Source: Clostridiales bacterium (GTDB taxonomy: Bacteria > Bacillota > Clostridia > Oscillospirales > CAG-272). From it: a stretch of 7,378 nt of DNA. Positions 1 to 6,511 of this stretch are shown here, piece after piece. Position numbers and translations under genes: made by a program. The notes beneath the pieces are model-generated. The model was not told the DNA's origin, ran no database searches, and was given only the letters and a program-made list of their open reading frames with translations. Position 1 is the stretch's first letter. Each line of letters starts with the position of its first letter. The stretch is from contig DXYE01000126.1 of assembly GCA_019415985.1 (NCBI GenBank), positions 1 to 7,378 on the forward strand, written 5' to 3'.

Positions 1-1019
1 ATATAAAACAGCCGACTGCCGTCAGATGTAACCACTGCTTTCTCCACCTGAAAGGCAATCCCCTCTTCAGTAAAGTTTTCCTCGTTCAGCGTATGGAGCT
101 TTTGATTAGAGTCCATCAGTACGGCCCCGCCGAATGTATCCATTTGATAGATCACCGTACTGGTTTTTTCATATCTGTACATCATTCCGGTCGCTTGGGG
201 CGTTACGGGCAGAGCATATAACGCATTGTCCGCAAGTTTCTGACCTTCGCCGCCGTTGCTCGACAAATAAATACCGCCGGATGCATTATATATAATCTGT
301 GAAAGGTCGTAATTAAATACAAAGTGATGCTGTATGGATGTCTCAACCTTTTCTCCCAATATTTTTTTCTCACCATCTGCCAGTACATACAGCGTCCCCT
401 CCGCATCGTAAGCATATATATAGGAAGCTTTGTCAGATACAGCAAGGGTAAACAGATTTTCCTCGACGAGAGAGGTGCTGCCGCCATGATACATATATAA
501 TTCATAATATCCATCGTCGTGAAATACATCATATAAAACGGTTTCACCGTCCGGCGATATTGCAAGGTAGCCCTCCGCGTTTTCGGCAAGCTTCTCTGTC
601 TCACCCGTGGCGGCACGATATAGATTCAGGTTATTGTCTGCATCCACATAGGCAACGGCTTTTCCTGAAGCCGCAATATGATACAGCGTCACGTTCTCCG
701 CAATCAGCTTCACTTCATCTGCTGTCACGTAATACAGCGACCTGCCGGTTGTAATGGCAGCGGCTGCTGTTTCGTCAAGGGCCTGTACAGACGAATACAC
801 GGTGCCTTCAATGCTGTGCTCCAAGCATTTTGTATCCAGTAGGATTCTCGTCTGACCGTTCTCCCGGTCGCTGACAAAAAGCAGTTTTTCCTTTTGAAGG
901 GTATACCCCTCCGGTATATCTGATCTGCAGCTGGTCAGCCCTATAACGGACAGAACAGCGCAAAGACCAACGACGCATATCTTTTTAAGCCTAATTTTGA
1001 TGCTTCCAATCCTGTTCAT
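1..1019 (-). CDS. Partial lipoprotein with beta-propeller-like body, function unknown (3' end outside window)
   Basis: The frame is open from an ATG at 1017-1019 to the window edge, giving 339 codons with no stop, so the C-terminus is missing. The N-terminus is a lipoprotein signal: basic residues (R10, K12, K13), a hydrophobic stretch at about 14-27, then the lipobox L28-T29-S30-C31. The mature protein is therefore probably lipid-anchored at Cys31 on the outer face of the membrane. The rest is repetitive, with short beta-strand-like units such as LLFVSDRENG, YLAISPDGETVLYD and VVTSDGSRLFY. The SPDG and SDG turns resemble TolB or WD40-like propeller blades. No enzyme motif is visible, so a binding or scaffold role is only inferred. 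The start is uncertain: the site before the ATG is weak, an in-frame GTG lies at 1049, and a purine-rich AAGGAAAGGAAG lies at about 1065-1076. I prefer the ATG because it gives a signal peptide of normal length. Confidence 0.8.
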   Translation of the reverse strand, partial: MNRIGSIKIRLKKICVVGLCAVLSVIGLTSCRSDIPEGYTLQKEKLLFVSDRENGQTRILLDTKCLEHSIEGTVYSSVQALDETAAAAITTGRSLYYVTADEVKLIAENVTLYHIAASGKAVAYVDADNNLNLYRAATGETEKLAENAEGYLAISPDGETVLYDVFHDDGYYELYMYHGGSTSLVEENLFTLAVSDKASYIYAYDAEGTLYVLADGEKKILGEKVETSIQHHFVFNYDLSQIIYNASGGIYLSSNGGEGQKLADNALYALPVTPQATGMMYRYEKTSTVIYQMDTFGGAVLMDSNQKLHTLNEENFTEEGIAFQVEKAVVTSDGSRLFY

Positions 1020-1145
1020 ATTCCATGCAATTCCGCTGAAAGCAGTCACCCTCTGCGCGGCGGACTTCCTTTCCTTAGGTTTTGTGTTTGTATAACTTCG
1101 TTTCGATTCAATATACACTGTTCAGATATCTGATATCATCGTTTT

Positions 1146-1245
1146 GCCGTTCCCGCCTGCCGCCAGGTATGTTATCATCATCGCAAGCCATCGGCCGGTG
1201 TCTATGTTCTGTGCGACGGCAATATACCATTGGCAGGCGAACAGC
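1146..1245 (-). other. Long imperfect inverted repeat, predicted RNA stem-loop of about 100 nt
   Basis: Read on the minus strand, the 5' arm GCTGTTCGCCTGCC (1232-1245) pairs with GGCAGGC-GG-GAACGGC (1146-1161), giving 14 pairs with a 2-nt bulge. After a 3x4 internal loop, GGTAT (1224-1228) pairs with ATACC (1166-1170). Further in, TCGCA (1212-1216) pairs with TGCGA (1181-1185), leaving a 26-nt apical region containing GGCCGATGGC. The stems nest in the right order. The non-Watson-Crick pairs I find are G-U when read on the minus strand and would be C-A mismatches on the plus strand. This favours a minus-strand RNA, the direction of the flanking genes. There is no following U-tract, so it is not a simple terminator. 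It could be a structured leader of the lipoprotein gene, a small RNA or an intergenic repeat. Pairing was done by eye. Confidence 0.5.
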
Positions 1246-1289
1246 TGACCCATGCCCATATTGACGCAGGATATTGTGTAACAGATCCA

Positions 1290-1907
1290 TTAGATCTCTA
1301 TATCAATTTTCCTGTCCTTGTAATAGTATTCCCGGTCGTGATCGTTTACCTCACGTAAAACCCGGCAGGGATTGCCCACTGCAACGACATTTGCCGGAAT
1401 ATCTTTTGTGACAACACTGCCGGCGCCGATCACCGTGTTATCGCCTATGGTCACGCCCGGCAGAACACATGCCCCGGCGCCGATCCACACGTTGCTGCCG
1501 ATATGAACGGAAACGTTATATTGATAGGCCTGACGTCTTAATTCTGATTCGATAGGATGGCCTGCGGTTGCGATGATAACATTTGGCGCAAACATGCAGT
1601 TGTCACCGATATATATATCGCCGTCGTCCACCAGCGTTAAGTTGAAGTTACAATATACATTGCTGCCCATATGCACATGCTTTCCCCCCCAATTGGAATG
1701 CAGAGGCGGCTCAATGTAACAGTTTTCTCCGATCTCACCAAACATTTCCTTCAGTAGGGCTCTGCGTTTCTCCGCTTCGCCAGGCCTCGTAGTATTGTAA
1801 TCGTGTAATTTTTCAAGGCAGAGCTGCTGTATGCGATGTATCTCAGGATCTCCAGGTAAATACAGCCGCTCGCTGTACATTCTCTCTATTGCTTCTTTGC
1901 TGTCCAT
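1290..1907 (-). CDS. LacA/Maa-type sugar O-acetyltransferase (left-handed beta-helix)
   Basis: This 205-residue protein belongs to the galactoside/maltose O-acetyltransferase family, which transfers acetyl from acetyl-CoA to a sugar hydroxyl in the cytoplasm. Residues 1-60 form the N-terminal maltose-acetyltransferase-type region, including EKRRALLKEMF. Hexapeptide repeats follow, such as IGDNCM, IGSNVW, IGDNTV and IGAGSV. The family signature VWIGAGACVLPGVTIG spans about 140-155. His117 in TAGHP matches the catalytic histidine of E. coli LacA, and N87, D95 and W141 sit where LacA has active-site residues. Length matches LacA (203 aa), and the tail PCRVLREVNDHDREYY is very LacA-like. The start is supported by GAAAGGG at 1917-1923, 9 nt upstream of the ATG. 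There is no lactose or maltose gene nearby, so the substrate is unknown. A housekeeping or detoxifying sugar acetylation role is inference. Confidence 0.93.
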   Translation of the reverse strand: MDSKEAIERMYSERLYLPGDPEIHRIQQLCLEKLHDYNTTRPGEAEKRRALLKEMFGEIGENCYIEPPLHSNWGGKHVHMGSNVYCNFNLTLVDDGDIYIGDNCMFAPNVIIATAGHPIESELRRQAYQYNVSVHIGSNVWIGAGACVLPGVTIGDNTVIGAGSVVTKDIPANVVAVGNPCRVLREVNDHDREYYYKDRKIDIEI

Positions 1908-1915
1908 TTGTGTTT

Positions 1916-1923
1916 GCCCTTTC
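1916..1923 (-). promoter_or_regulatory. Ribosome binding site of the acetyltransferase
   Basis: GAAAGGGC on the minus strand lies about 8-9 nt before the ATG at 1905-1907. It fixes the start of the acetyltransferase gene. Confidence 0.7.
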
Positions 1924-2007
1924 TTTATGTTTATTTCTTACCCTACCGCTACTTTACAAAGATAAAAATCCATATGCATACGTGTTCGGTAGACAGCCTG
2001 TTTGATA

Positions 2008-2036
2008 ATAAAATCGGTTATGCCTATAGGAATCAA
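2008..2036 (-). promoter_or_regulatory. Weak candidate sigma-A promoter for the acetyltransferase
   Basis: In the 194-bp gap after the cardiolipin synthase, TTGATT (2031-2036) is followed after 17 bp by TTTTAT (2008-2013). Each hexamer matches the consensus at 4 of 6 positions. Transcription from here would give a leader of roughly 95 nt. A CCTATAGG palindrome (2023-2030) lies in the spacer. Apart from this, the gap 1908-2101 shows no ORF of note and no convincing terminator. The gap length suggests separate transcription, but the promoter call is weak. Confidence 0.25.
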
Positions 2037-2101
2037 GTCCTACGCAACAACAGATTGTGCAAAGCATGCGCTCCAAAGGAATTCCAGCCGTGTTGGCATT
2101 G

Positions 2102-3640
2102 TCACATCAAAGGTGCAAAAAGACGGAAAATGTTCTGCAGACATCGGGTCGGTAAGTGGCCGCGTAAATCCTTCATGCTGATCGACTGACACTCCTCAAG
2201 CGTTTGCACAAAATCATCGTACACCTCTTTTACCGCTTTGCTTCCGTACAACCATACGCCGCACTCAAAATGCAGATACAGACTCCGAAAATCCATATTT
2301 GTGGTTCCAACGGTCGCGGCTCTGTCGTCTGACACAAATGTCTTTGCGTGCATAAACCCCTGCGAATATTCATAAATTTTGACGCCGGCGGCTATCAGTT
2401 CCCTGTAATAAGACCGAGTTGTCATGTGGACAACCCATTTGTCCGGCTGGTGCGGTGTTACAATTCGCACATCGACACCGCTTTTGGCCGCCAGCGTCAA
2501 TGCGGAAAGCATGTTGTCGTCAATAATCAAATACGGCGTATTGATATATACATACCGCTTTGCGTTGTTGATCATTTGAAGATAAACATGTTCACCCACA
2601 TTCTCTTGGTCGATCGGACTGTCCGCATAAGGCTGTACAAAACCGTCCGTTTCCTGAAGCCACTGCGTCGCCGTTTCATACGGATAGTATTTCTGATAGT
2701 CCTCCTTTGCGTTGTTGCAGACTTCCCACATCTGCAGAAACATCAGTGTAAAGCTCCAGGCCGCCTTTCCCTCCAGCATTATGGAGGCATCCTTCCAGTG
2801 ACCGTGCTTTTCATAGGTGTTGATATACTCATCGGCAAGATTAATACCGCCGGTAAAAGCAACCGTGCCGTCAATGACCGCGATCTTTCTATGATCCCGA
2901 TTGTTTTGAAGACTTGACAGGCGTGGACGGAAGGAGTTGAATACCGTACATTGTATACCCATGCTTCTAAGCTGCTTCGGGTAGTCGTTCGGCAGAAGCA
3001 GAAAGCAGCCCATGTCGTCGTACATCACCCGTACATCTACGCCCTCCTTTGCCTTGGCCCTTAAAATTTTCAGGACAGCGTTCCACATGATGCCTTCGCG
3101 GATGATAAAATACTCAAGAAAGATATACTTCTTTGCAGCCCGCAGTTTTTCAAGCAAATATCTGAATTTTTCTTCTCCCGGCGAGAGGTATTTCGTTTTG
3201 GTATTCTGATAGACTGGAAAGCCTGCAAATTGTTGCAGATAATGAATCTGCGGCACACAATCCTGCGCCGTCCCGCAGGCCGCTTCATATTCATCTCCCG
3301 GCAGCAGAAACAACGGTTTGCTCTTTTGCTCAATTTCCGAAAGCCTTTTGCGAAACTTTCTAGGAGAGCTCTGCACACGATAAAGCAGATAGAAGAGACC
3401 GCCAAATACAGGAAACAGCAGGATAAGGAAGACCCATATCAGTTTGTACGCCGCATTATCTTTCCGGTTAATCGCATGCAGAGCGGCCAGCAGACTGAGA
3501 GCATTCAGGCTCCAGGAGACATAAATAGAAGTCTTTGTCCCGCTAATAACCAGATACAGAATAACCGCAAGCTGCAGAGCGATCAGCAGAATTACAAACA
3601 TCCTCCGGCGAAAAAGCTTCTTTAACCACTTCTGCTTCAT
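2102..3640 (-). CDS. cls: Cardiolipin synthase, phospholipase D superfamily
   Basis: This 512-residue membrane protein fits bacterial Cls, which joins two phosphatidylglycerol molecules into cardiolipin plus glycerol. The N-terminus carries hydrophobic segments at about 14-33, 41-56 and 67-87, ending in FPVFGGLFYLLYR, a typical Cls membrane anchor. Two phospholipase D catalytic motifs follow. The first has H250, K252 and D257 (HRKIAVID) with GGIN at 264-267. The second has H431, K433 and D438 (HAKTFVSD) with GTTNMD at 445-450. All HKD residues are present, so the enzyme should be active. The length is normal for the family. The start is supported by AGGGGAT at 3648-3654. It lies 69 bp after the calcium ATPase with no hairpin terminator between, so the two are probably cotranscribed. 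Other PLD-family transferases are possible, but the membrane N-terminus and paired motifs strongly favour Cls. Confidence 0.95.
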   Translation of the reverse strand: MKQKWLKKLFRRRMFVILLIALQLAVILYLVISGTKTSIYVSWSLNALSLLAALHAINRKDNAAYKLIWVFLILLFPVFGGLFYLLYRVQSSPRKFRKRLSEIEQKSKPLFLLPGDEYEAACGTAQDCVPQIHYLQQFAGFPVYQNTKTKYLSPGEEKFRYLLEKLRAAKKYIFLEYFIIREGIMWNAVLKILRAKAKEGVDVRVMYDDMGCFLLLPNDYPKQLRSMGIQCTVFNSFRPRLSSLQNNRDHRKIAVIDGTVAFTGGINLADEYINTYEKHGHWKDASIMLEGKAAWSFTLMFLQMWEVCNNAKEDYQKYYPYETATQWLQETDGFVQPYADSPIDQENVGEHVYLQMINNAKRYVYINTPYLIIDDNMLSALTLAAKSGVDVRIVTPHQPDKWVVHMTTRSYYRELIAAGVKIYEYSQGFMHAKTFVSDDRAATVGTTNMDFRSLYLHFECGVWLYGSKAVKEVYDDFVQTLEECQSISMKDLRGHLPTRCLQNIFRLFAPLM

Positions 3641-3647
3641 AAAAACT

Positions 3648-3654
3648 ATCCCCT
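3648..3654 (-). promoter_or_regulatory. Ribosome binding site of cls
   Basis: AGGGGAT on the minus strand has its G-run 9 nt before the ATG at 3638-3640. The 69-bp gap 3641-3709 otherwise holds no stem-loop with a U-tract. It has a TATAAA without a matching -35, which suggests readthrough from the ATPase gene. Confidence 0.7.
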
Positions 3655-3709
3655 GTTTTCTTTATCCTTTTTATACACCGTTTCTTTTGATCTCCCGTGC
3701 GTACTTGCT

Positions 3710-6337
3710 TCAATTGCTGTGTTTGATCAGTCCAAATGCCTTTGAAAGCTCCATAACAACGAGAGGAACAAGGATGAGTCCTACACCGATCAGGTACGTT
3801 ACGGCGGGAAGTGTTACCAGTCCGAAAGCGACAGAAACCGGTGTAAACAGGACCAGCGCCACCAGCGCTGTAGAGATCAGCGCTGCAATATTCAATCTTC
3901 TATTGGAAAATACGCCGATAGAAAACAACGAATGGTGAGACCGCATGTTAAACGCCTGCACGACCTGCGTCATGGACAAAACGAAAAACGCCATTGTTTG
4001 ACCCCCCTCCAGTGTTCCCGTTGCGTTTTCACCAACAAGGAAACCAATCAGCGTCAGTATGGCAAACATCATTCCCTGTAAAACGACGCGTAAGCCCAGA
4101 CCGTGAGCAAAGATCCCTTCATTTTTAGGCTTGGGTTTCTGTTCCATGATATCTTTCTCAACAGGCTCCATTCCAAGCGCTATTGCGGGCATGCTGTCCG
4201 TGACCAGGTTGATCCACAAAAGCTGCATGGAAAGCAGTGGTGATTTGTGCCACAAAATCATTGCAAAGAAGACCGTCAGCACTTCCCCGATGTTCGTTCC
4301 GAGCAGAAAACCGACCACTTTTCGAATGTTTGCATAGATTCCGCGTCCTTCCCTGACCGCGTCAACAATCGTCGCAAAATTGTCGTCCGTCAGAGTCATA
4401 TCTGCCGCTCCCTTGGCAACATCCGTTCCTGTAATACCCATAGCACAGCCTATATCTGCAGCTTTCAGCGCAGGTGCGTCGTTGACACCGTCGCCGGTCA
4501 TGGAAACAACCTCACCCCGTCTCTGCCATGCCTGCACAATCCGAATCTTGTTTTCCGGGGAAACGCGCGCATAAACGGATATTTTGGAAACCTGATCATC
4601 CAGTGCGGCATCATCCATGGCGTCAAGCTGTGCGCCCGTAACTGCTGCGTCCCCTTCGCTCAAAATGCCGAGCTCGCGGGCAATAGCCGATGCCGTTACC
4701 ACATGGTCACCCGTAATCATAACAGGACGGATACCGGCTTTTCTGCATACGGCAACAGCTTCTTTGGCTTCGGGACGCGGCGGATCGATCATGCCGACAA
4801 GGCCCATGAGGGTAAGACCGTTTTCCAAGCAATCCGGCGTTATGCTTTCCGGCATGCTTTCGATTTCTTTGTATGCAACAGCCAACACACGCAACGCATC
4901 TCCGCTCATCTGCTCATTGATCTGCGAGGCTCTTTCAATGTCGCCTGCAACACAGCGTGATGCAAGGACATCAAATGCACCCTTGACAATAACGGTAAGC
5001 TTATCACCCATGCGATTGACCGTTGTCATAAGCTTACGGTCAGAGTCGAACGGTATTTCTGCCAATCTTGGATTTTCCTGATTTAAGCCATCTTTGGTCA
5101 TTCCGTTGCGCATGGCTGCCAGGACGATAGCGGTCTCTGTAGGATCACCGACATGGCGCTCCTGTTCGTTTTCGAGCACAACCGTTCCGTTGGAACATAG
5201 TGTTGCATACGACAGCAGTTTTTTCACCGCCTCTGAATTCTCTCCTGAGATACGTTCCTCACCAACGCTGTCCGCATATGCTTTGACCAGGGTCATTCTG
5301 TTTTGTGTCAGCGTCCCTGTTTTATCCGAACAAATGACGGATGCGCTTCCAAGCGTTTCAACTGCCGGAAGCCGCCGGATAATTGCATTTTTCTTTACCA
5401 TCCGCTGTACGCCTATGGAGAGCACAATCGTTACAATAGCCGGAAGTCCTTCCGGAATAGCCGAAACCGCCAGGGAAACCGAAGTCATAAAGATCTGCAT
5501 GATCTCAATACCGTTGAGCAGCCCGATCACAAAAATGACTGCACATGCAGCGAGTGCAACGATTCCCAAATATTTTCCGAGCGAAGCAAGCTTTTTCTGC
5601 AGCGGCGTCTGGACCTCCCCGCTTTCCTCAAGAAGATTGGCAATTTTGCCCATCTCCGTCTGCATACCGGTCCCTGTGACTATGGCAGTCGCCGTGCCAT
5701 ATGTGATGCTGCACCCGGAAAATACCATATTTGTTCTGTCTCCGAGCGGAGCCTGCTCCGCCACCTCTGCCTCCGCGCTTTTTTCCGACGGTACGGATTC
5801 TCCCGTTAACGCAGATTCCTCAGATTTCAGAGATGAGGACTGCAGCAGCCGCGCGTCAGCAGGCACAAAATCTCCCGCCTCCAGTTTAATAAGATCTCCC
5901 GGAACAAGTGCCGCAGCGTCAATAATTTTTTCCGTTCCGTCCCGAATGACACGGGCATGCGGAGCAGACATATTTTTAAGAGCATCCAAAGCCTTTTCCG
6001 CCTTACTTTCCTGCATAACACCCATGACGGCATTGAGAATGACAATGAGTAAAATCAGAGCAGGCTCAAAGAACTCCTTCGGTTCCCCCTCATAACAAGC
6101 GATTCCAAACGATACGGCGGCTGCCGCAATCAGAATGAGAATCATTACATCTTTAAATTGGTCGATAAAACGGGAAAAATTTGATTTTTTCTTTTTCTCT
6201 TGCAGTTTATTTTCTCCGTATTTTTCTGCCCGGTTGGCAGCCTCAGCCTCTGTCAAACCATTCAACGGATCCGAATTCAGCTTCTTTATGAGCGCTTCCT
6301 TTTGTAAATGATGAAATTCCATTTGAATCTGGTTCAT
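3710..6337 (-). CDS. P-type calcium-transporting ATPase (type II, SERCA/PMCA-like)
   Basis: This complete 875-residue pump uses ATP to export cations, most likely Ca2+, across the cytoplasmic membrane. An N-terminal cation-ATPase domain is followed by M1-M2 (about 63-108) and the actuator loop with TGES at 178-181. M3-M4 follow, with PEGLP at 295-299. The phosphorylation motif DKTGTLT starts at D338, KGA lies at 452-454, TGD at 542-544 and TGDGVND at 614-620. Six more membrane helices complete the protein. Calcium-ligand positions of SERCA are matched by E296 (M4), N682 and E685 (M5), and N710, T713 and D714 (M6). By my alignment the M8 glutamate is replaced by Q791, as in PMCA pumps. The start is uncertain: AAAGGA directly abuts the ATG at 6337, and a second ATG at 6322 (MEFHHL) also resembles family N-termini. 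Length is normal. Mn2+ transport cannot be excluded. Confidence 0.95.
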   Translation of the reverse strand: MNQIQMEFHHLQKEALIKKLNSDPLNGLTEAEAANRAEKYGENKLQEKKKKSNFSRFIDQFKDVMILILIAAAAVSFGIACYEGEPKEFFEPALILLIVILNAVMGVMQESKAEKALDALKNMSAPHARVIRDGTEKIIDAAALVPGDLIKLEAGDFVPADARLLQSSSLKSEESALTGESVPSEKSAEAEVAEQAPLGDRTNMVFSGCSITYGTATAIVTGTGMQTEMGKIANLLEESGEVQTPLQKKLASLGKYLGIVALAACAVIFVIGLLNGIEIMQIFMTSVSLAVSAIPEGLPAIVTIVLSIGVQRMVKKNAIIRRLPAVETLGSASVICSDKTGTLTQNRMTLVKAYADSVGEERISGENSEAVKKLLSYATLCSNGTVVLENEQERHVGDPTETAIVLAAMRNGMTKDGLNQENPRLAEIPFDSDRKLMTTVNRMGDKLTVIVKGAFDVLASRCVAGDIERASQINEQMSGDALRVLAVAYKEIESMPESITPDCLENGLTLMGLVGMIDPPRPEAKEAVAVCRKAGIRPVMITGDHVVTASAIARELGILSEGDAAVTGAQLDAMDDAALDDQVSKISVYARVSPENKIRIVQAWQRRGEVVSMTGDGVNDAPALKAADIGCAMGITGTDVAKGAADMTLTDDNFATIVDAVREGRGIYANIRKVVGFLLGTNIGEVLTVFFAMILWHKSPLLSMQLLWINLVTDSMPAIALGMEPVEKDIMEQKPKPKNEGIFAHGLGLRVVLQGMMFAILTLIGFLVGENATGTLEGGQTMAFFVLSMTQVVQAFNMRSHHSLFSIGVFSNRRLNIAALISTALVALVLFTPVSVAFGLVTLPAVTYLIGVGLILVPLVVMELSKAFGLIKHSN

Positions 6338-6366
6338 TCCTTTCCGAAATTCGATAATTTTTGCAT
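6334..6366 (-). CDS. Possible 10-codon leader ORF overlapping the ATPase start
   Basis: An ATG at 6364-6366 opens a frame reading MQKLSNFGKE. Its stop overlaps the ATPase start as ATGA (6334-6337), the usual arrangement for translational coupling. No Shine-Dalgarno sequence precedes its ATG. If the nearer promoter (-10 at 6374-6379) is used, its RNA would begin only a few bases upstream, so translation would be almost leaderless. The overlap may be chance. I cannot assess coding potential in such a short frame. Confidence 0.2.
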   Translation of the reverse strand: MQKLSNFGKE

Positions 6367-6403
6367 GTGGTTAAGTATACCACAGTTTTCCCCAAAATGC
6401 AAA
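6360..6403. promoter_or_regulatory. Nested inverted repeats in the ATPase leader: possible operator or RNA hairpin
   Basis: A perfect 6-bp dyad TGTGGT-N7-ACCACA occupies 6366-6371 and 6379-6384 and covers the -10 box of the nearer candidate promoter. This placement is typical of repressor operators. A second, outer pair TTTGCAT (6360-6366) and ATGCAAA (6397-6403) encloses it. In an RNA started at the upstream promoter, both pairs could form one stem with a bulge of about 12-13 nt on the 5' side. No regulator is identified. The spacing does not match the DasR/NagR type of GntR operator (4-bp spacer). Confidence 0.4.
6374..6403 (-). promoter_or_regulatory. Candidate promoter P1 of the ATPase-cls unit
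   Basis: TTTGCA (6398-6403) is separated by 18 bp from TATACT (6374-6379), which matches the -10 consensus at 5 of 6 positions. It is preceded by TGG, giving an extended -10. The start point would fall near 6367-6369, leaving a leader of about 30 nt before the ATPase ATG. Confidence 0.5.
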
Positions 6404-6437
6404 TTTTTCCTTAATGGCATGGAGATCTTTTCTTTAC

Positions 6438-6468
6438 ATTATACAGCAATTTTTCTATTTATAATCAA
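6438..6468 (-). promoter_or_regulatory. Candidate promoter P2 of the ATPase-cls unit
   Basis: A perfect TATAAT lies at 6438-6443. The best -35, TTGATT, is 19 bp upstream, longer than ideal. Transcripts from here would have a leader of about 95 nt that includes the nested inverted repeats. Between this site and the kinase stop at 6512 I see only a weak stem with no U-tract, so readthrough from the kinase gene also cannot be excluded. Confidence 0.4.
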
Positions 6469-6511
6469 TCTAACATTCCAAATTTATAACGCTTGCCGTC
6501 AGAAGCACTTA

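Noticed and set aside
203..616. A 137-codon minus-strand frame
   Set aside because: It is an out-of-frame reading inside the lipoprotein gene, which has a start, lipobox and continuous repeats in another frame.
1122..1259. A 45-residue frame in phase with the acetyltransferase after its TAA stop
   Set aside because: The acetyltransferase already has full family length, and no Shine-Dalgarno precedes the ATG. The openness looks like chance in the hairpin region.
2056..2100. Short palindromes (GGAATTCC and others) after cls as a terminator
   Set aside because: No stable stem with a following U-tract could be built; these are restriction-site-like chance palindromes.
2348..2917. A 189-codon plus-strand frame
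   Set aside because: It is antisense to the second half of cls, has no recognisable motif and is explained by the real gene on the minus strand.
5094..6095. A 333-codon open frame on the plus strand
   Set aside because: It lies wholly antisense to the ATPase, whose motifs are intact. Its Ser/Thr/Ala-rich product shows no domain, so it is a shadow frame.
6488..6510. A stem AGTGCTT/AAGCGTT just after the kinase stop, as a terminator
   Set aside because: It is weak, has two G-U pairs, and is followed by an AT-rich stretch rather than a U-run.
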